Program-made: the position numbers and the translations under genes
In this document: piece by piece, positions 25,003 to 35,100 of the stretch
How positions within the stretch are numbered: position 1 is the stretch's first letter
Layout: each line of letters opens with the position of its first letter
The notes under the pieces: model-generated
Told to the model about the DNA's origin: nothing
Databases searched by the model: none
What the model saw: only the letters and a program-made list of their open reading frames with translations
Assembly (NCBI GenBank): GCA_014800795.1
Contig: JAAVFL010000035.1
Span: 70,869 to 134,868 of the forward strand
Source of the DNA: Bacteroidales bacterium
Lineage (GTDB): Bacteria; Bacteroidota; Bacteroidia; Bacteroidales; Muribaculaceae
Reading direction: 5' to 3'
DNA: 64,000 nt

Positions 25003-25188
25003 TAAGTAAGTCATGAAAATTATTACGTATAATATACTTAACAGGACTTTATATCATCCGCGGCATCCTTTCGCCGGATTTCACCCTCATCTTCAGTCGT
25101 GTAGCTCGCTACACTCCTTCATCTTCGAGCAAAATCCGACTGAAAGTATGATCACGGATAATATAAAATAATTTCCACGACTTACTTA
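25003..25188. mobile_element. MITE family 1, complete copy C (186 bp)
   Basis: Left end TAAGTAAGTCATGAAAATTA and right end AATTTCCACGACTTACTTA form imperfect terminal inverted repeats of about 22-30 bases, with outermost TA pairs that could be target duplications. The interior has no ORF but clear stems: GTGTAGC-TC-GCTACAC, flanked by TTCAGTCG/CGACTGAA. Two other relatives lie at 17851-17953 and 21884-22090. The transposase that moves it is not in this window. Confidence 0.8.
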
Positions 25189-25419
25189 TGCATATGAAGA
25201 TATGTGGCTGTGACTTTTTTATTTGATTGCACCCATTATAACCTTATTGCACAGATTTGGTTCGTTTGTGCAATCCTATTGAAGCGACGAGGTTTATAAT
25301 ATCCTTTTTTGTGACGCGTTATTGAAAAAATAGCAAGTAATTGAACTTTATAAAATTCTCAAATGTAAAAATGAGGGATGAAAATATTTATTTTATAAGG
25401 CGATTTTTTGCCGCTAAAA
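25189..25419. promoter_or_regulatory. ptb upstream region with repeated ATTGCAC sites
   Basis: AT-rich DNA without a gene. ATTGCACA (25246-25253) and TGTGCAAT (25267-25274) form a perfect 8-base inverted repeat; a third ATTGCAC half-site at 25226-25232 lies 20 bases upstream of the first. This arrangement, about 150-200 bases before the ptb promoter, looks like an operator for a dimeric regulator; no regulator is identified. Confidence 0.35.
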
Positions 25420-25451
25420 TTGTGCATATTCAAAAAAAAATCGGATATTTG
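25420..25451 (+). promoter_or_regulatory. Candidate ptb-buk promoter
   Basis: TTGT (25420-25423), 20 bases, then GATATTTG (25444-25451): near-consensus Bacteroidota promoter ending 19 bases before the ptb ATG. Confidence 0.5.
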
Positions 25452-25470
25452 CAAAAAACAAGATTTGGCC

Positions 25471-26382
25471 ATGGAAGAGATCAAGAGTTTTGAGCAGGTT
25501 TATGACCATCTGGGCAGTCTGTCTTCACGTAAGCGGATAGCTGTCGTTTGTCCCGACGATGAATGCACTCAGTCGGCCATATTGATGGCGCTCGATAAGG
25601 GACTTGCTGATTTTATTCTGGTTAGTACTCCGCAAGGATTACAGTCGCTTCCCGATCGTATTGTAGCAGATGCCGATCATGTGAAAACTATTGAGGTTGC
25701 CGATTCCGATGCTGCCGCAATGTATGCCGCGGATGCGTGCCGCATAGGGGAAAGCGATATTATGATGAAAGGGCTTATCAATACTGATAATTTCCTGCGT
25801 GCTATCCTTAATAAAGAGAAAGGGTTGTTGCCCAAAGGCAATGTTCTCACACACCTGTCGGTAGCGGAGATGCCGTCGTACCACAAACTTCTTTTTTTCA
25901 GCGATGTGGCGGTGATTCCTTATCCAACGCTTCAGCAGCGTGAGGCAATGCTCTGCTACGATATCGCGACATGCAGGAAGTTCGGTATATCCCGTCCGAA
26001 AATCGCTCTGATCCATTTTACTGAAAAAGTCAACGAGAAATTTCCGAATTCAGTCGACTATGTGAAACTTGAGGAAATGGCCGGTTCGGGGAGATTCGGA
26101 GAGGTGTATATGGCGGGGCCGATGGATGTGAAGACTGCTTGCGACCGACATAGTGCCGAAGTGAAGGGTATCGAATCGCCGGTATGCGGTGATGCTGATC
26201 TGCTGATATTTCCAAACATTGAATCGGGCAATACTTTCTATAAGACCATAACTCTGTTTGCCGGAGCTACGATTGCCGGTATTCTTCAGGGGGCGGTCTG
26301 TCCGGTAATTCTGACCAGCCGTAGCGACAATACCATCTCGAAACTATCGAGCATGGCAATCGCATGTATGAATGCACTTTAA
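25471..26382 (+). CDS. ptb: Phosphate butyryltransferase (phosphotransacylase)
   Basis: A 303-residue cytosolic enzyme that converts butyryl-CoA (or branched/other short acyl-CoA) and phosphate to acyl phosphate. Family features include VVCPDDECTQSAILMAL at the N-terminus, GLINTDNFLRAIL, GPMDVKTACDRHSAEVKGIESPV and the C-terminal DLLIFPNIESGNTFYKTI with GAVCPVILTSRSD. The ATG at 25471 gives the normal length; an earlier in-frame ATG lies upstream of the promoter. Butyrate kinase follows after 21 bases, so the pair makes ATP from acyl-CoA. In Bacteroidales that are not butyrate producers the pair probably handles isobutyrate/isovalerate or similar acids from amino acids. Confidence 0.93.
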   Translation: MEEIKSFEQVYDHLGSLSSRKRIAVVCPDDECTQSAILMALDKGLADFILVSTPQGLQSLPDRIVADADHVKTIEVADSDAAAMYAADACRIGESDIMMKGLINTDNFLRAILNKEKGLLPKGNVLTHLSVAEMPSYHKLLFFSDVAVIPYPTLQQREAMLCYDIATCRKFGISRPKIALIHFTEKVNEKFPNSVDYVKLEEMAGSGRFGEVYMAGPMDVKTACDRHSAEVKGIESPVCGDADLLIFPNIESGNTFYKTITLFAGATIAGILQGAVCPVILTSRSDNTISKLSSMAIACMNAL

Positions 26383-26403
26383 ACTGACAACAAAACTTGA
26401 CGT

Positions 26404-27525
26404 ATGAAGATACTTGCCATAAATCCCGGTTCCACATCTACGAAGATGGCGGTGTATGAGGATAAAACTCCGCTGCTCACGCTTGCCCTGCGGCACAGTG
26501 TGGAAGATCTGGAGCCGTTTCCGAGAGTTATCGACCAGTTCGATTTTCGCAAGAATCTAATTCTTAAGGCTCTTGCCGACAATGGCATACCCTTTGAGTT
26601 CGATGCTGTGATCGGACGCGGTGGATTGCTCCGTCCGATTCCCGGAGGAGTATATGAGGTGAATGAGGCCATGATAGCTGATATATTTAAGGTTCGTCGC
26701 AGTCATGCCTGTAATCTTGGCTGTATCATTGCGAGCGATCTGGCGAAGGAGCTGGGTTGCAAGGCTTTCATTGCCGATCCGGGTGTAGTGGATGAACTTG
26801 AGGAGATTGCCCGTGTGACAGGTTCGCCGCTTATGCCGCGTGCCACTACATGGCACGCTCTTAATCAGCGCGCGATAGCACGCAGGTTCGCCGCCGAACG
26901 GAGCAGTGCTACAGGCAAGAAAATGGCATATGAAGATTTTAATCTCATTATCTGCCATCTTGGGGGAGGAATTTCAATCGGAGCGCATAAGGATGGGAAA
27001 GCGATAGATGTGAACAACGCTTTCGACGGTGAAGGGCCTTTCTCACCGGAGCGTGCAGGCTCGCTCCCTTCGGGATCGCTTATAGATTTGTGCTATTCAG
27101 GCCGTTACAGCAAGGATGAACTTAAGAAACGAATAAGCGGTAACGCAGGTCTGGCCGCTCATCTTGGTACGACACATATTCCCGAGATTCTTGAGCGCAT
27201 CGAAAATGGCGATGATTATGCACGCCTTGTGCTTGACGCGATGATATACCAGATCGCGAAACACATAGCGTCTCTCGGCCCGGTATTTTACGGAAAAATA
27301 GATGCGATTCTCGTAACCGGCGGCATAGCATATTCAGATTATGTGGTTTCGCGCCTGAAAGAGCGTATAGAGTATATGGCTCCGGTATATATATATCCAG
27401 GCGAGGACGAACTCGAGGCTCTGGCGCTTAATGCCCTCGGCGCTCTTAATGGTGAACTCCCGGTGCAGGTGTATACGCAAAAAAAAGCTAAACCCCTCCA
27501 TTGCGCGGAACCTCAGCTCAACTGA
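26404..27525 (+). CDS. buk: Butyrate kinase
   Basis: A 373-residue ASKHA-fold acyl kinase that converts acyl phosphate and ADP to the free acid and ATP. Signatures are NPGSTSTKMAVYED at the N-terminus (phosphate loop), AVIGRGGLLRPIPGGVYEVN, VVDELEEIARVTGSPLMPR, CHLGGGISIGAHKDG (nucleotide site) and DAILVTGGIAYSDYV. The length is slightly above the Clostridium enzyme (about 355). It is cotranscribed with ptb and followed by a terminator. Substrate is butyrate or a branched short-chain acid. Confidence 0.94.
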   Translation: MKILAINPGSTSTKMAVYEDKTPLLTLALRHSVEDLEPFPRVIDQFDFRKNLILKALADNGIPFEFDAVIGRGGLLRPIPGGVYEVNEAMIADIFKVRRSHACNLGCIIASDLAKELGCKAFIADPGVVDELEEIARVTGSPLMPRATTWHALNQRAIARRFAAERSSATGKKMAYEDFNLIICHLGGGISIGAHKDGKAIDVNNAFDGEGPFSPERAGSLPSGSLIDLCYSGRYSKDELKKRISGNAGLAAHLGTTHIPEILERIENGDDYARLVLDAMIYQIAKHIASLGPVFYGKIDAILVTGGIAYSDYVVSRLKERIEYMAPVYIYPGEDELEALALNALGALNGELPVQVYTQKKAKPLHCAEPQLN

Positions 27526-27568
27526 CGCGAAATTGAAAAAGGAGGGGAACAATAAATTCATCTTATAA

Positions 27569-27606
27569 AGCGAGCTTCCATAATCCGTATGGAAGCCGCT
27601 TTTAAT
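27569..27606 (+). terminator. Intrinsic terminator of ptb-buk
   Basis: AGCGAGCTTCCATA pairs with TATGGAAGCCGCT (one bulge) around ATCCG, ending at 27600, then TTTTAAT. It lies 17 bases before the FNT channel start, which thus depends on read-through or a promoter not recognised here. Confidence 0.8.
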
Positions 27607-27622
27607 ATTTGTAAACAAGATT

Positions 27623-28417
27623 ATGAGTATTCTTTCTCATTCAGAGCTTCTTACACGTATTGAAAAAATCGGATGCGATAAAACTTCATTGACATTGCCC
27701 CGCCAGGCGGCTCTCGCAATTCTTGCGGGAGCGTTTATCGCACTCGGAGGCATACTGTCGGTATACGTCGGCTTCGGTATTCCTGGTATAGCGGCCGCTA
27801 ATCCTGGTTTGCAGAAACTGCTGAGCGGGTTGATGTTTCCGGTAGGGCTGTTTCTGATAGTGCTATTCGGCGGAGAACTTTTTACAGGCAACAATGCAGT
27901 TCTGATGCCCGGATGTTTCCGCGGGCATTTCGGCCTGTTGTCTGTGATAAAGAACTGGATTCTGGTGTGGAGTTTCAATTTTGTCGGAGCCCTCGCATTT
28001 ACATATATTTTTGTATATTTCAGCGGACTTACAGCCGCGGAGCCGTACCATACAGCTGTGATTAATATAGCTCAGGCAAAGGCTTCACTACCGTGGGGGG
28101 TGGCATTTGTGAAGGGGATTGCTGCAAACTGGTGTGTATGTCTGGCCGTATGGCTCTGTCTTATGGTAAACTCCCTTCCGGCGAAAGCCCTCGCGTGCGT
28201 GATTCCAGTAGGTGCTTTCGTTGTTCTCGGCTATGAGCATTGTATCGCCAATATGTTTTTTATTCCGGTGGGTATGCTTGAAGGTGGGGCCGTGGATATC
28301 TCAGGACTTTTCAATAATCTTATTCCGGTTACGGCCGGAAACATCGTTGGGGGAGCGCTTCTTGTCGGGGCCCTTTTTTATGTTGTGCATCGCCCCACAG
28401 GATGTATTGGTAAGTAA
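27623..28417 (+). CDS. Formate/nitrite transporter (FNT/FocA family)
   Basis: A 264-residue inner-membrane channel with six hydrophobic helices. FNT signatures are GGELFTGNNAVLMPGC after helix 2 (the conserved ELFTGN), WNFVGALAF-like helix 3, FVKGIAANWCVCLAVWLC (family ANWxV motif) and GYEHCIANMFFIPVG with the central His. FNT proteins form pentamers that pass formate, nitrite, lactate or similar small anions. In this organism formate is produced by oxalate turnover and possibly by pyruvate formate-lyase, so formate export is the natural guess. Convergent with queE, whose stop codon is only 16 bases away. Confidence 0.93.
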   Translation: MSILSHSELLTRIEKIGCDKTSLTLPRQAALAILAGAFIALGGILSVYVGFGIPGIAAANPGLQKLLSGLMFPVGLFLIVLFGGELFTGNNAVLMPGCFRGHFGLLSVIKNWILVWSFNFVGALAFTYIFVYFSGLTAAEPYHTAVINIAQAKASLPWGVAFVKGIAANWCVCLAVWLCLMVNSLPAKALACVIPVGAFVVLGYEHCIANMFFIPVGMLEGGAVDISGLFNNLIPVTAGNIVGGALLVGALFYVVHRPTGCIGK

Positions 28418-28433
28418 GCTTGTCAGGGCGGGG

Positions 28434-29045
28434 TTATCTGACACGGAGTATTTTATGCGTCTGTAGCGACAGACGCCACGCCGGATGTGCGAGAATGTAG
28501 GCGATGGTCGACTCCGTAATTGCCCTGTTGAGTGCGTTGTCGCCCGTATCGCATGGCTGAAGAGCAAGCATGGCTCCAAATGCCATTCCCATACCGGCGT
28601 AAAATCCGATGCGTTCCTCTTCGGCTTTGGAGGGGGGAAAGGTTTCTTCCTGGTACAGTAATTTTATCTCATCGATACGGCGCAGTTTAACCTGTGCATT
28701 TTTGGGCGAGCATGTTATGTGGTCGATAAGATCGAGCATATCGTCTGGCAGATCGAATGTACCGTTGGTCTCAATCTGAATTTTTTTCCCGGCATCGCGA
28801 AGTTTTTCGAGTAGCGATTTTGTAAGGGTCATAGTAGGTTCACCACCTGTGATGACTACAAATTCCGCCGGGAAACGGCAGGCTTCGGCAACAATCTCCT
28901 CATCCGTCATTTCTGTAAACCCCTCGTGTGACGTATCGCAGAAGGGGCAGCGGAGATTGCAGCCGGACAGCCGGATGAATACCGAAGCATATCCTGTGCG
29001 GTATCCTTCTCCCTGAAGCGAATAGAAGATTTCGTTAACTTTCAT
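28434..29045 (-). CDS. queE: 7-carboxy-7-deazaguanine synthase
   Basis: A 203-residue radical-SAM enzyme that contracts 6-carboxy-tetrahydropterin to 7-carboxy-7-deazaguanine on the path to queuosine. The SAM cluster cysteines are Cys29, Cys33 and Cys36 (SGCNLRCPFC), followed by TGGEPTMT and IETNGTFDLPD, all typical of QueE. The ATG at 29045 begins the conserved MKVNEIFYSLQGEG; an open frame upstream overlaps queD and is not used. It lies 20 bases after the queD stop, so the two pathway genes form an operon. Confidence 0.95.
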   Translation of the reverse strand: MKVNEIFYSLQGEGYRTGYASVFIRLSGCNLRCPFCDTSHEGFTEMTDEEIVAEACRFPAEFVVITGGEPTMTLTKSLLEKLRDAGKKIQIETNGTFDLPDDMLDLIDHITCSPKNAQVKLRRIDEIKLLYQEETFPPSKAEEERIGFYAGMGMAFGAMLALQPCDTGDNALNRAITESTIAYILAHPAWRLSLQTHKILRVR

Positions 29046-29065
29046 GGATATCCGGATCAGATATG

Positions 29066-29437
29066 TTACAGAGCTCCTGCGGCAGCAATGTCGGCGGCGG
29101 ATGCATCCGACGCTACGTACATGACACTGTTGCCCTCCGATTCGCGTACTGTGACTATAAAGCATCCGGGCACCTCGCCGCATACCCAGCGGGCTATGTT
29201 TTCTGCCGTTGGATTGAACGGAAGGATTGAATTGAGGTCGGCGTGGTCAAGACGGTCGTGAACACGCTGTTTGATGTGGGTGAAATCGGCTACCATTCCA
29301 TCGGCATTGAGTTCCGATGCGCGGCAGTAAACGGTAATCACCCAGTTGTGACCGTGAATTCGGCTGCATTTGCTTTCATAGGAGAGTCGCAGGCTGTGGG
29401 AGCCGGCTATTTCCATCCGTTTCTTTATATAGTACAT
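29066..29437 (-). CDS. queD: 6-carboxy-5,6,7,8-tetrahydropterin synthase
   Basis: A 123-residue T-fold enzyme that converts dihydroneopterin triphosphate to 6-carboxytetrahydropterin for queuosine. Zinc histidines and catalytic Cys are visible in GSHSLRLSYESKCSRIHGHNW: His of GSHS, the catalytic Cys, and the two His of HGH. DFTHIKQRVHDRLDHADLN and NPTAENIA complete the family pattern. It is the first gene of a queD-queE unit; queC and queF are not in the window. Confidence 0.95.
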   Translation of the reverse strand: MYYIKKRMEIAGSHSLRLSYESKCSRIHGHNWVITVYCRASELNADGMVADFTHIKQRVHDRLDHADLNSILPFNPTAENIARWVCGEVPGCFIVTVRESEGNSVMYVASDASAADIAAAGAL

Positions 29438-29464
29438 TCGTTTTTCTGCTCTTCTGATTTATCT

Positions 29465-29472
29465 GCAAAGGT
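29465..29472 (-). promoter_or_regulatory. -7 promoter element of queD-queE
   Basis: TACCTTTG on the minus strand, 27 bases before the queD ATG. The upstream -33 box is weak. Confidence 0.5.
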
Positions 29473-29539
29473 ACGAAAAATTCCCTTTATAAATCACACC
29501 GCCGCTGATGAACGGTTGCAGGTGGAAATATCCGGGAGG

Positions 29540-31975
29540 TCATAGCGGATACAGTGTTATTGTTTCTCCCGGAGCTGTTTCTACGTCATACTCATAGACG
29601 GCCGGAAGTTCAGGTAAGCGAGGGTGATGCAGCTCTGGACTTACAACAGCCTTTTTTACAGGTATATACCCGTAGAACGGATTAGTATTCTCGCCGTCAG
29701 CCAAAGCTATATTCTTACCCTGTAGCGGAACGAATGATCGTATCCTCAGATTTCCACCGAGATGCGACTTCACGGTGGCAGTGGTCAATATGCCATCATT
29801 CCAGGTCATGTCAACTTCGAATCCTCCCCGCGCCATTAGTCCGCTAACAGCGCCTTCGCTCCATACCGAAGGGAGGGCGGGGAGCAGATGAAGCGCTCCG
29901 TCGTGGCTCTGAATAAGCATTTCCGCCACTCCGGCTGTATAGCCGAAGTTTCCGTCGATCTGAAACGGCGGATGGGCATCGAACAGGTTCGGATACAGAC
30001 GTGAGCTTATAAAATTGGTGATTATCAGGTCGGCATGGTCGCCGTCGAACAGGCGGGCCCACAGGTTGATTTTCCATCCTATCGACCATCCGGTGGCTTC
30101 GTCGCCCCGGTGACACATAGTTGTGTGGACAGCTTCAAATAGTTCAGGCTGTCGGAAGGGTGAGATCTGCGCCGAAGGATATAGACCGTAGGCATGAGAG
30201 ATGTGTCTGTGTGTATCTGTGGGATTGTCGCAGTCGGTCTGCCACTCCTGCAACTGATTGTGTCGGCCGATCTGCATGGGTGGCAGGCGTTCCGTTACTG
30301 TCTGTAGTGTATCGCGGAATTCTCTGTCGATCCCAAGTGTCCGGGCTGCTTCAAGGGTATGATGCAATATGTCGAGCGCTATCTGATTGTCCATAGTACA
30401 TCCGGCGATAATGGTAGACGCCTCTCCGTGTCCTTGTCCTTCGGCTCCGGTCGGTCCATGTTCGGGCGACATGCTCGGAACTGTCACGAGCCATCCTGTA
30501 GCAGGGTCTTCTGTCAGAAAATCGACAAAAAATTGTGATGCACCCTTCAATATCGGATATGCATCCGCAAGAAAATCGCGGTCGCCGGTGTAAAGATAAT
30601 GTTCCCAGATATGTGTGGCAAGCCATGCGCCACCGTTGGGCCACATACCGTAGAAAGCATTGTCTACAACTCCCGTACACCGCCATATATCTGTATTATG
30701 ATGAGCTACCCATCCGCGACACCCATACATGTCGCGGGCCGTATCCCGGCCAGATTGCGAAAGTTCATGAAGCATCTTCATTAGCGGCTCCGTGCATTCG
30801 CTCAGATTAGTGACCTCAGCCGGCCAGTAATTCATTTCAGTATTGATATTTATGGTATATTTACCATCCCAGGGAGCCAGTTTCTCGTTGTTCCATATCC
30901 CTTGCAGATTGGCAGGTTGGCCGCCGGGTTGTGAACTGCTTATGAGAAGGTATCGCCCGAAATTGAACAATAGGGTCGCCAGTCCGGGATCGCGGGTCTG
31001 CCCGTATGCTTTTATCCGTTGGTCGGTAGGGCGCGGGGCACCCGTAGAATTTCCAAGCGACAACTTTACTCGGTTGTATTGATCGGAGTATCTGTCGCAG
31101 TGGTCGGACTTTGCTTTCGGGTATGGCGTATCTGCTGCGGAGTTCATAATTATGGAGGCTTTCCGGTGGGGGTCAATGTCGGTATGCAGATAGTCGCGGA
31201 AGTTTGTGGCCGAACTTATGTAAACTGTTACGGTATCGGCATGGCTAATTGTAGTGAAGTCGCCATTGCAGGCCACTTCTCCTCCTGAAGTTATGAAATC
31301 GATCAGTGTCACATCCTTAATTACCCCATCCACTCCTTCATGATCGGTACCTGATATTTCAGCTCTCAGACGGTTCCCGGCCGACTTTACCGAATATGGA
31401 AGAGGTGAAGTGAATGTCGCGTCAAAACTGATGGCTCCGGGCCGGTCGGCCGTGATTCGCATTATGATTATATCTTCGGCGAACGAGGTGAATAGTTCTC
31501 GCTCATAGCGGGTGTCTCCGCATGTGAATGAGGTATGTGCGACCGCACTGTCAATATCAAGCCAGCGCCTGTAACAACTGATTTCATCGGATGGATTATG
31601 GAACTTTAGTTTCAGTTCGCCTACGGTCTGATATGGCATCCCGAGCCGTGGGGTCATAAAGGTAGAGTCGATCAATCGCTGCGCCTCTATACTTTTCCCT
31701 GCGAAAACGAGTTCCCGTACCCGGGGGAGGGATTCTAGAGCTGAAGGGTTATCGTTGCGGTAAGGGGAACCTCCCCAAAGTGTCTCTTCATTCAACTGTA
31801 TGTTTTCTGTATCAGTGCCACCATATACCATGGCACCGAGACGTGAATTTCCGAGTGGAAGTGCCTCCGTCCAATCCGCGGCAGGCGCGTCATACCACAG
31901 TCGCGTCTCATCTGCATAGATGCTGACAGCAGAAGCTGTGATTAAGGAGATTGCGATGCTAAATAGTTGTTTCAT
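29540..31975 (-). CDS. GH95 alpha-L-fucosidase (secreted)
   Basis: An 811-residue exported enzyme of glycoside hydrolase family 95, which removes alpha-1,2-linked fucose (some members act on L-galactose) from mucin or plant glycans. A signal peptide (residues 1-20, ending SIYA) is followed by [28 protein letters not shown], the family N-terminal signature, and [17 protein letters not shown]. The catalytic (alpha/alpha)6 barrel shows [38 protein letters not shown] and [28 protein letters not shown] is near the end. The ATG at 31975 is chosen because the signal peptide starts there; the longer frame would cross the promoter element at 31996-32003. Confidence 0.93.
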   Translation of the reverse strand: MKQLFSIAISLITASAVSIYADETRLWYDAPAADWTEALPLGNSRLGAMVYGGTDTENIQLNEETLWGGSPYRNDNPSALESLPRVRELVFAGKSIEAQRLIDSTFMTPRLGMPYQTVGELKLKFHNPSDEISCYRRWLDIDSAVAHTSFTCGDTRYERELFTSFAEDIIIMRITADRPGAISFDATFTSPLPYSVKSAGNRLRAEISGTDHEGVDGVIKDVTLIDFITSGGEVACNGDFTTISHADTVTVYISSATNFRDYLHTDIDPHRKASIIMNSAADTPYPKAKSDHCDRYSDQYNRVKLSLGNSTGAPRPTDQRIKAYGQTRDPGLATLLFNFGRYLLISSSQPGGQPANLQGIWNNEKLAPWDGKYTININTEMNYWPAEVTNLSECTEPLMKMLHELSQSGRDTARDMYGCRGWVAHHNTDIWRCTGVVDNAFYGMWPNGGAWLATHIWEHYLYTGDRDFLADAYPILKGASQFFVDFLTEDPATGWLVTVPSMSPEHGPTGAEGQGHGEASTIIAGCTMDNQIALDILHHTLEAARTLGIDREFRDTLQTVTERLPPMQIGRHNQLQEWQTDCDNPTDTHRHISHAYGLYPSAQISPFRQPELFEAVHTTMCHRGDEATGWSIGWKINLWARLFDGDHADLIITNFISSRLYPNLFDAHPPFQIDGNFGYTAGVAEMLIQSHDGALHLLPALPSVWSEGAVSGLMARGGFEVDMTWNDGILTTATVKSHLGGNLRIRSFVPLQGKNIALADGENTNPFYGYIPVKKAVVSPELHHPRLPELPAVYEYDVETAPGETITLYPL

Positions 31976-31995
31976 GCTTTCTTTTGCTTCTAATG

Positions 31996-32003
31996 CAAAG
32001 TTA
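31996..32003 (-). promoter_or_regulatory. -7 promoter element of the GH95 gene
   Basis: TAACTTTG on the minus strand, 20 bases before the signal-peptide ATG, with a T-rich stretch about 18 bases upstream. Confidence 0.5.
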
Positions 32004-32048
32004 GCCTTTATATGCGGTAAAAAATGAAAGATTTGCATCTGAAATAGC

Positions 32049-32082
32049 AAAAGAGACACCCCGCAGGAGGAATGCCTCTTTT
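32049..32082 (-). terminator. Terminator-like hairpin between the RND operon and GH95
   Basis: AAAAGAG (32049-32055) and CTCTTTT (32076-32082) close a 20-base loop with further GC pairing inside; on the minus strand the 3' arm provides the U-run. It is about 85 bases after the RND pump stop. Confidence 0.55.
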
Positions 32083-32165
32083 GTATTAAAAATTGATTTA
32101 TCTTTTATCTGTGGTTGGCGGATTCGGAACTGGTGGTAAAATTCCGGTAGTTACAGTAATTTCTA

Positions 32166-35100
32166 TCAGGGCTTTACGTTAGTCTCATTGTCAGGTGAGA
32201 CCACAGTGTCTGGAGCGTTGTCTGCTGAATCAGAGGGTGTCGGTTGTCCGGCTGCCGATGGCGCTCCCGAATCTGTGAATATGAATTTCGAGGTATGCCG
32301 GCTCAACCAGTTCTGAAATTTACTCGTCAATTCCCAGAAATTAGGAACGAACAGACAGCCGAGGATCGCGTTTATGGCCATACCGAACACAACCGCTGTA
32401 CCGAGGCTAATACGGCTTTCAGCACCGGCACCTGTGGCAAACAGCATCGGCATTACACCGAAAACAAAGGCCAGAGCGGTCATCATGATCGGTCGGAATC
32501 GTACAATTCCACCCTGGCGGGCAGCTTCACGTATGGGCATTCCGGATTTGCGGTAGTCAATCGCATATTCCACAATCAGAATGGCATTCTTGGCGGCCAG
32601 TCCCAAAAGTAAGATTATACCTATCTGGGTATATATGCTTATGCTCTGGCTAAGGAAGAAACATCCGACTATGGTTCCGAGTATGGCGGTAGGCATCGCT
32701 ATGACAACAGCGAGCGGATCCGTCCAACTCTCATACTGTGCGGCCAGAACAAGTATTGTCATGATTATGGCGAAAATCAATACTGTCGTTATCGTGGTGC
32801 CCGCCTGTGTCTCCTGATATGCTTCGCCGGTCCATGCATATCCGTAGTTGTCGCCTCCGGCTTCTTTTACAATATTCTCCATGGCCTTTATAGCCTCGGA
32901 AGAGCTTACACCCTTAGCGGGAGTGGCGGTCAGCGATGCGGTCTCATACATGTTATAACGGCTGATAGATGATGATCCCATCACCGGTTCTATCGTAGAG
33001 AATGCTCCGAAAGGAACCATCTCACCGTTGCTGTTGCGTACCGACAGATGACTGATGTCGCTGATGTGGCTGCGCGCCCATCCTTCGGCGGCGACGTTCA
33101 CCTGATACACTTCGTTGAACTCTACGAAATCATTTACATATGAGCCTCCTACGAATGATGAAAGCGTAGAGTTCACCGCATCCATGTCAAGTCCCATCAT
33201 TTTGATCTTGTCACGGTTCATGGTTATACGGTACTGGGGAATAGTTCCTTCATACAGTGACTGAACCGAGGCTATGGCAGGATCCTTATCAGCGGCATCT
33301 TTAATTGCAGTCAGAGCTGTCATAAGTCCGTCTGCTCCCTGTGAGTTTATATCGAGAAGCTGCATCTGGAGTCCCGAAGTCATACCGAGTCCCGGTATAG
33401 CGGGTGGATTCAGGGCAAACACTTCGGCTTCCTGAATGGATGCCGCCTTTTCGTTGAAGCGCCTCATTATGGCATCTACACTATGGTCCTTCCCCTTACG
33501 TTCGTTCCACGGTTTGAGCATCACGAACATTGACCCGAGGTTACTGCCGGAGCCTCCCGCCATGAATGAGAATCCCGACATCTCTATCACGTCATCGACC
33601 TCCGGCATGTCCGTAAGTATTTTGCTTACTTCTGCAACTACCTTATCCGTGCGGTCAACGGATGCGCCGGTGGGGAGCTGGACCGATGCCATGAAATAGC
33701 CCATATCCTCTTCGGGAATATAGCTGGTAGGCCATTTTATGAATCCCCAGAATGCAACCACGCATAGAACAACATATATGCCGATAGCTACTACAGGGCG
33801 TTTCAGGAATTTACCTATAGCTTTTGAATAGAAGTCAAGTGCATGTCCCCATCCGGTATTGAACCAGCGGAAAAGGAAGAATTTCGACGGTTTGCTCTTA
33901 CGTAGGAACAAGGCGCACATCGCCGGAGTGAAGGTGAGGGCGTTGAAGCCGGAAAATGCTGTAGATACGGCGATAGTAAGCGCGAACTGTTTGTACAGTT
34001 CACCTGTGATGCCGGATATGAAAGCTGTAGGAATGAATACCGACAGAAGCACAAGCACTTCGCCGATAACAGGTCCCTGAAGTTCGACCATCGCTTTCTC
34101 GGCTGCCTGCCGGGGATTGAGCTTCCCCTCGTCAACAATGCGCGCGCAGTCCTCCACCACCACTATCGCATCATCGACGACAATGGCTATCGCCAGCACA
34201 AGCCCAAACAGAGTAAGCGTATTGAGAGTGAATCCCATAAGCTTCATCACGGCGAAAGTAGCGATTAGCGAGACCGGTATCGTGAGCATTGGTATTATCA
34301 CAGCCCTCCAGCTCTGGAGGAAGAAGAGGATCACAATCATCACGATAAGTGTTGTCTCTACGAATGTCACCAAAACCTCGTCAATAGAAGCTGACACGAA
34401 GTCGGTAGTATTCATAAGAATACGGTAATGTACTCCCGGCGGGAAATAAGGCTCGAGATTTTCAAGTTCGTTTTCAACCTCATGTGCCACATCAAGTGCA
34501 TTCGCATCGGAGCGCTGATAGATGCCTATAAGTCCGGCTTCCTTTCCGGATACTCTCGAGATGTTGCCGTAACTTTCGCTACCGAGCTCAACCTTGGCAA
34601 TGTCGCGCAGACGCAGCATACTGCCGTTGTCGCCGGAGCGCACGATGATATTTCCGAATTCCTCGGCTGTTACGAGGCGTCCGGGCGATGAGAGAGTGAA
34701 TTCGAACGGGGCCGGATTTTTGACGGGTTCACTGCCGACAGAACCTGCCGACACCTCCATATTCTGGGATTTGATTGCCGAAATCACATCTTCAGGAGTG
34801 ATGTCGCGCATCCGCATAAGGTCGGGATCCATCCATACGCGCATGCTGTATTCTCCTGCACCGAAAGCGCTGGCTCCACCTACACCGTCGAGGCGCGACA
34901 GTGCGTCGACAATGTGGAGCTGGGCGTAATTGGTAAGGTATAGCGCGTCGTATCGCTCAGGATCGTCACTTTCGAGAACTACGAACAGAAGTATGCTTGT
35001 ACTTTCGGAGTTGACAGTCACTCCCTGTTCGGTAACGGCAGAAGGCAGGCGTGAACTTGCCTGACTGACAAGATTCTGAACCTTAACTGTCGCGTCATCG

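Noticed and set aside
17851-25188. MITE family 1 as a conserved riboswitch or ncRNA
   Set aside because: Copies vary by internal deletion and insertion, have terminal inverted repeats and lie downstream of unrelated genes, which fits mobile repeats better.
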